Below, piece by piece: positions 9,541 to 10,641 of a DNA stretch of 10,641 bases. This DNA is from an uncultured Streptococcus sp. (GTDB taxonomy: Bacteria > Bacillota > Bacilli > Lactobacillales > Streptococcaceae): NCBI GenBank assembly GCA_916048145.1, contig CAJZGT010000036.1, forward strand, positions 1 through 10,641, read 5' to 3'. The notes beneath the pieces were generated by a model that ran no database searches, was not told where the DNA came from, and saw nothing but the letters and a program-made list of their open reading frames with translations. How positions within the stretch are numbered: position 1 is the first letter of the stretch; each line of letters opens with the position of its first letter. Position numbers and translations under genes: made by a program.

Positions 9541-9570
9541 AAAAAGAGGCTAGTTTCCAAGCTAACCTCT
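9541..9570 (-). terminator. Intrinsic terminator after the small membrane-protein genes
   Basis: In the minus-strand RNA AGAGGUUAG (9570-9562) pairs with CUAGCCUCU (9553-9545), nine pairs with one U-G wobble around an 8-base loop, followed by UUUUU. It lies 17 bases after the 95-residue ORF stop and ahead of the secA promoter, separating the two units. A T-run on the other side (9576-9581) could let it work on the plus strand too, but no plus-strand gene is seen. Confidence 0.75.
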
Positions 9571-9587
9571 CTCTATTTTTTAAGTGT

Positions 9588-9875
9588 TTAATTTCCAAAA
9601 ATCGGCAAAAGAGCAAATAGGATAAATAGATTAATCCAAAGAGAAAGACAACAGATAAGTCCAAAAACAAAGAGACTGACTTTCTTGGACAGCAAGGCCA
9701 TCAAAATGGACAGAATTCCAAAAACTAGCAAGATTTTCTGCATAACGAAGATGTCAATCGTTACCCCAAGAATCGGACTGCCCCAAGGAAGAAAGAAGAA
9801 AGCAATCCAGATCAACATAACTAAACCAATATAGACCTTGGAATAGCGTGTAATAAATGATTTTAGATGTGCCAT
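9588..9875 (-). CDS. Small hydrophobic membrane protein (95 residues), function unknown
   Basis: I do not recognise this protein. It has a short basic N-terminus (MAHLKSFITRYSK) and three likely membrane segments: about 14-31, 43-62 and 67-92. The second and third are separated by a short SKK turn. It has few charged residues and a near-neutral FGN end. The start is well supported by AGGAGGT seven bases upstream of the ATG at 9875. It is the last gene before the terminator at 9541-9570 and follows the duplicated gene upstream by 33 bases, so it is probably in one transcript with it. It lacks the conserved tail of its two neighbours and is not an obvious third copy. A small transporter subunit, immunity protein or stress membrane protein are all possible; the sequence does not decide. 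Confidence 0.75.
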   Translation of the reverse strand: MAHLKSFITRYSKVYIGLVMLIWIAFFFLPWGSPILGVTIDIFVMQKILLVFGILSILMALLSKKVSLFVFGLICCLSLWINLFILFALLPIFGN

Positions 9876-9901
9876 AAGCCACCTCCTATAAATAAAAACC
9901 G

Positions 9902-10373
9902 ATATAAATCAATACCTTTCCCCCTTAGACTTTCCTAACTCCTTTCTTAGTCTAAGCATGTTTTTGAAAAAGATATAATCTAACCAGTCACTGCCTAGTG
10001 ATAAGACTATCAAAAGCAATCCAACACCCCAAGCACTAGCATCTGATTCATGATTTAGAACAAAAGGGAAAAATAAGAATGAAAAAATTGTCATATCCAA
10101 GCTAAACAGAGCTAAAAGGGAAATATAAATCCAGTAAAAATAGTATAAGATTGGGAAAATTTTACTGTTTCTGTCAGCATTGTCTATCCAATAGAAAAAA
10201 TAAAAACAAGGAAATAAGAGTATCAAATGAAACCAATTAAAGGACAGTTTCATCATCGACACCTCCTCTTTAAAATTGTTTTCTTTAGTTTCGTTCTATT
10301 AAATGTTATTACCAATATAAATCAATGCCTTCCACATTTAGACTTCTCTAACTCCTTTCTTAGTCTAAGCATT
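9902..10373. repeat. Direct tandem repeat with 413-base period (ends of paralogues A and B)
   Basis: The 3' ends of the two small membrane-protein genes and about seven bases beyond their stops align with a constant offset of 413 bases. A 25-base stretch, 9935-9959 and 10348-10372, is identical in both, and the shared ATATAAATCAAT (9902-9913, 10315-10326) covers the stop codon. This shows tandem gene duplication rather than two independent membrane proteins. Confidence 0.8.
9909..10256 (-). CDS. Small membrane protein, tandem paralogue A (115 residues), function unknown
   Basis: The family is not recognised. The protein has about three to four membrane segments (roughly 8-24, 35-52, 54-68 and 77-97) and a strongly basic cytoplasmic-type tail, LRLRKELGKSKGER. 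Between the first two segments is a polar loop WIDNADRNSKIFPI that is conserved in the upstream neighbour. An ungapped hand alignment gives 56 identities in 105 residues to that neighbour, with the ends most alike and the middle most different. The ATG at 10256 is chosen because GGAGG stands five bases away; the next ATG (10253) is also possible. A GTG at 10262 overlaps the Shine-Dalgarno and is unlikely. The region is visibly richer in A and T than recG or secA, which may reflect membrane codons or later acquisition. Confidence 0.75.
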   Translation of the reverse strand: MMKLSFNWFHLILLFPCFYFFYWIDNADRNSKIFPILYYFYWIYISLLALFSLDMTIFSFLFFPFVLNHESDASAWGVGLLLIVLSLGSDWLDYIFFKNMLRLRKELGKSKGERY

Positions 10374-10641
10374 TTTTGGGAGAAGATATAGATTAACCAA
10401 TCACTGGCAAAAGCGATAAGTAAAAGTAATAGCCAGATACCCCAAGACCTGATATCTGTCCAATTTTTTAAAAGTATAGTGATAAAAAAGATTGAAACAA
10501 CTGCCATGAATATCCCAAGTAAGGCAAAGATCGGAAAATAAAACCAGTAAAAATAGTAAAATATTGGGAAAAATTTACTATTTCTGTTGGCCTTTTCAAT
10601 CCAGCTGAAAAAGTAAAACCAGGGAAATAGGATTATCAATT
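10322..10641 (-). CDS. Small membrane protein, tandem paralogue B, N-terminus beyond window
   Basis: The frame is open through the right edge, so the true start is outside. By comparison with the downstream copy about 10 residues are missing. The visible part has the same layout: LIILFPWFYFF first membrane segment, polar loop WIEKANRNSKFFPI, two or three further hydrophobic stretches, and the basic tail LRLRKELEKSKCGRH. It is about 53% identical to copy A. The stop (TGA, 10322-10324) is followed by 65 bases before copy A's start, containing no terminator, so the two are probably co-transcribed. A leucine codon (TTG) at 10637-10639 could be mistaken for a start, but it aligns to an internal residue of copy A and is not preceded by visible ribosome binding sequence. 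Function unknown. Confidence 0.7.
   Translation of the reverse strand, partial: LIILFPWFYFFSWIEKANRNSKFFPIFYYFYWFYFPIFALLGIFMAVVSIFFITILLKNWTDIRSWGIWLLLLLIAFASDWLIYIFSQKMLRLRKELEKSKCGRH

Overview
The window looks like chromosome of a mitis-group Streptococcus (S. pneumoniae or a near relative such as S. mitis). Three things point there. The gene order axe1-recG-alr-acpS-two DAHP synthases-secA is the one I recall from pneumococcus. The AcpS and Alr proteins match what I remember of the pneumococcal ones in length and key residues. A BOX repeat, typical of pneumococcus and close relatives, sits at about 1124-1230. No database search was possible. Every supported gene is on the minus strand, so transcription runs from high to low coordinates.

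Reading in that direction: 10641-9588 holds three small hydrophobic membrane proteins. Two are tandem paralogues (the first cut by the window edge) and the third is unrelated. They end at a hairpin with a U-tract (9541-9570). A strong extended -10 promoter (9488-9516) then drives secA (9442-6929), the motor ATPase of general protein export. An 80-base gap with a long hairpin (6872-6910) follows. Next is a tightly packed five-gene run: two DAHP synthase isoenzymes 1 bp apart (6848-5817 and 5815-4784), acpS (4738-4376), alr (4386-3283, overlapping acpS) and recG (3264-1249). The run combines aromatic amino-acid entry, carrier-protein activation, D-alanine supply and replication-fork repair.

Between recG and the next gene lie a boxA-boxC type BOX element, a 20-codon candidate microprotein gene (1062-1000) with its own ribosome binding site and a candidate -10, and an intrinsic terminator (962-983). 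The leftmost gene is an acetyl xylan esterase/cephalosporin-C deacetylase (823 to the left edge, truncated). Its promoter overlaps a near-consensus catabolite-responsive element (cre), which suggests carbon-catabolite control by CcpA.

Most of the window is ordinary core genome. The items worth a second look are the microprotein, the duplicated membrane-protein pair, the two near-identical DAHP synthases that differ where the feedback inhibitor should bind, and the hairpin that replaces a normal ribosome binding site before acpS. I saw no clearly new multi-gene system, CRISPR array, tRNA, rRNA or insertion sequence.
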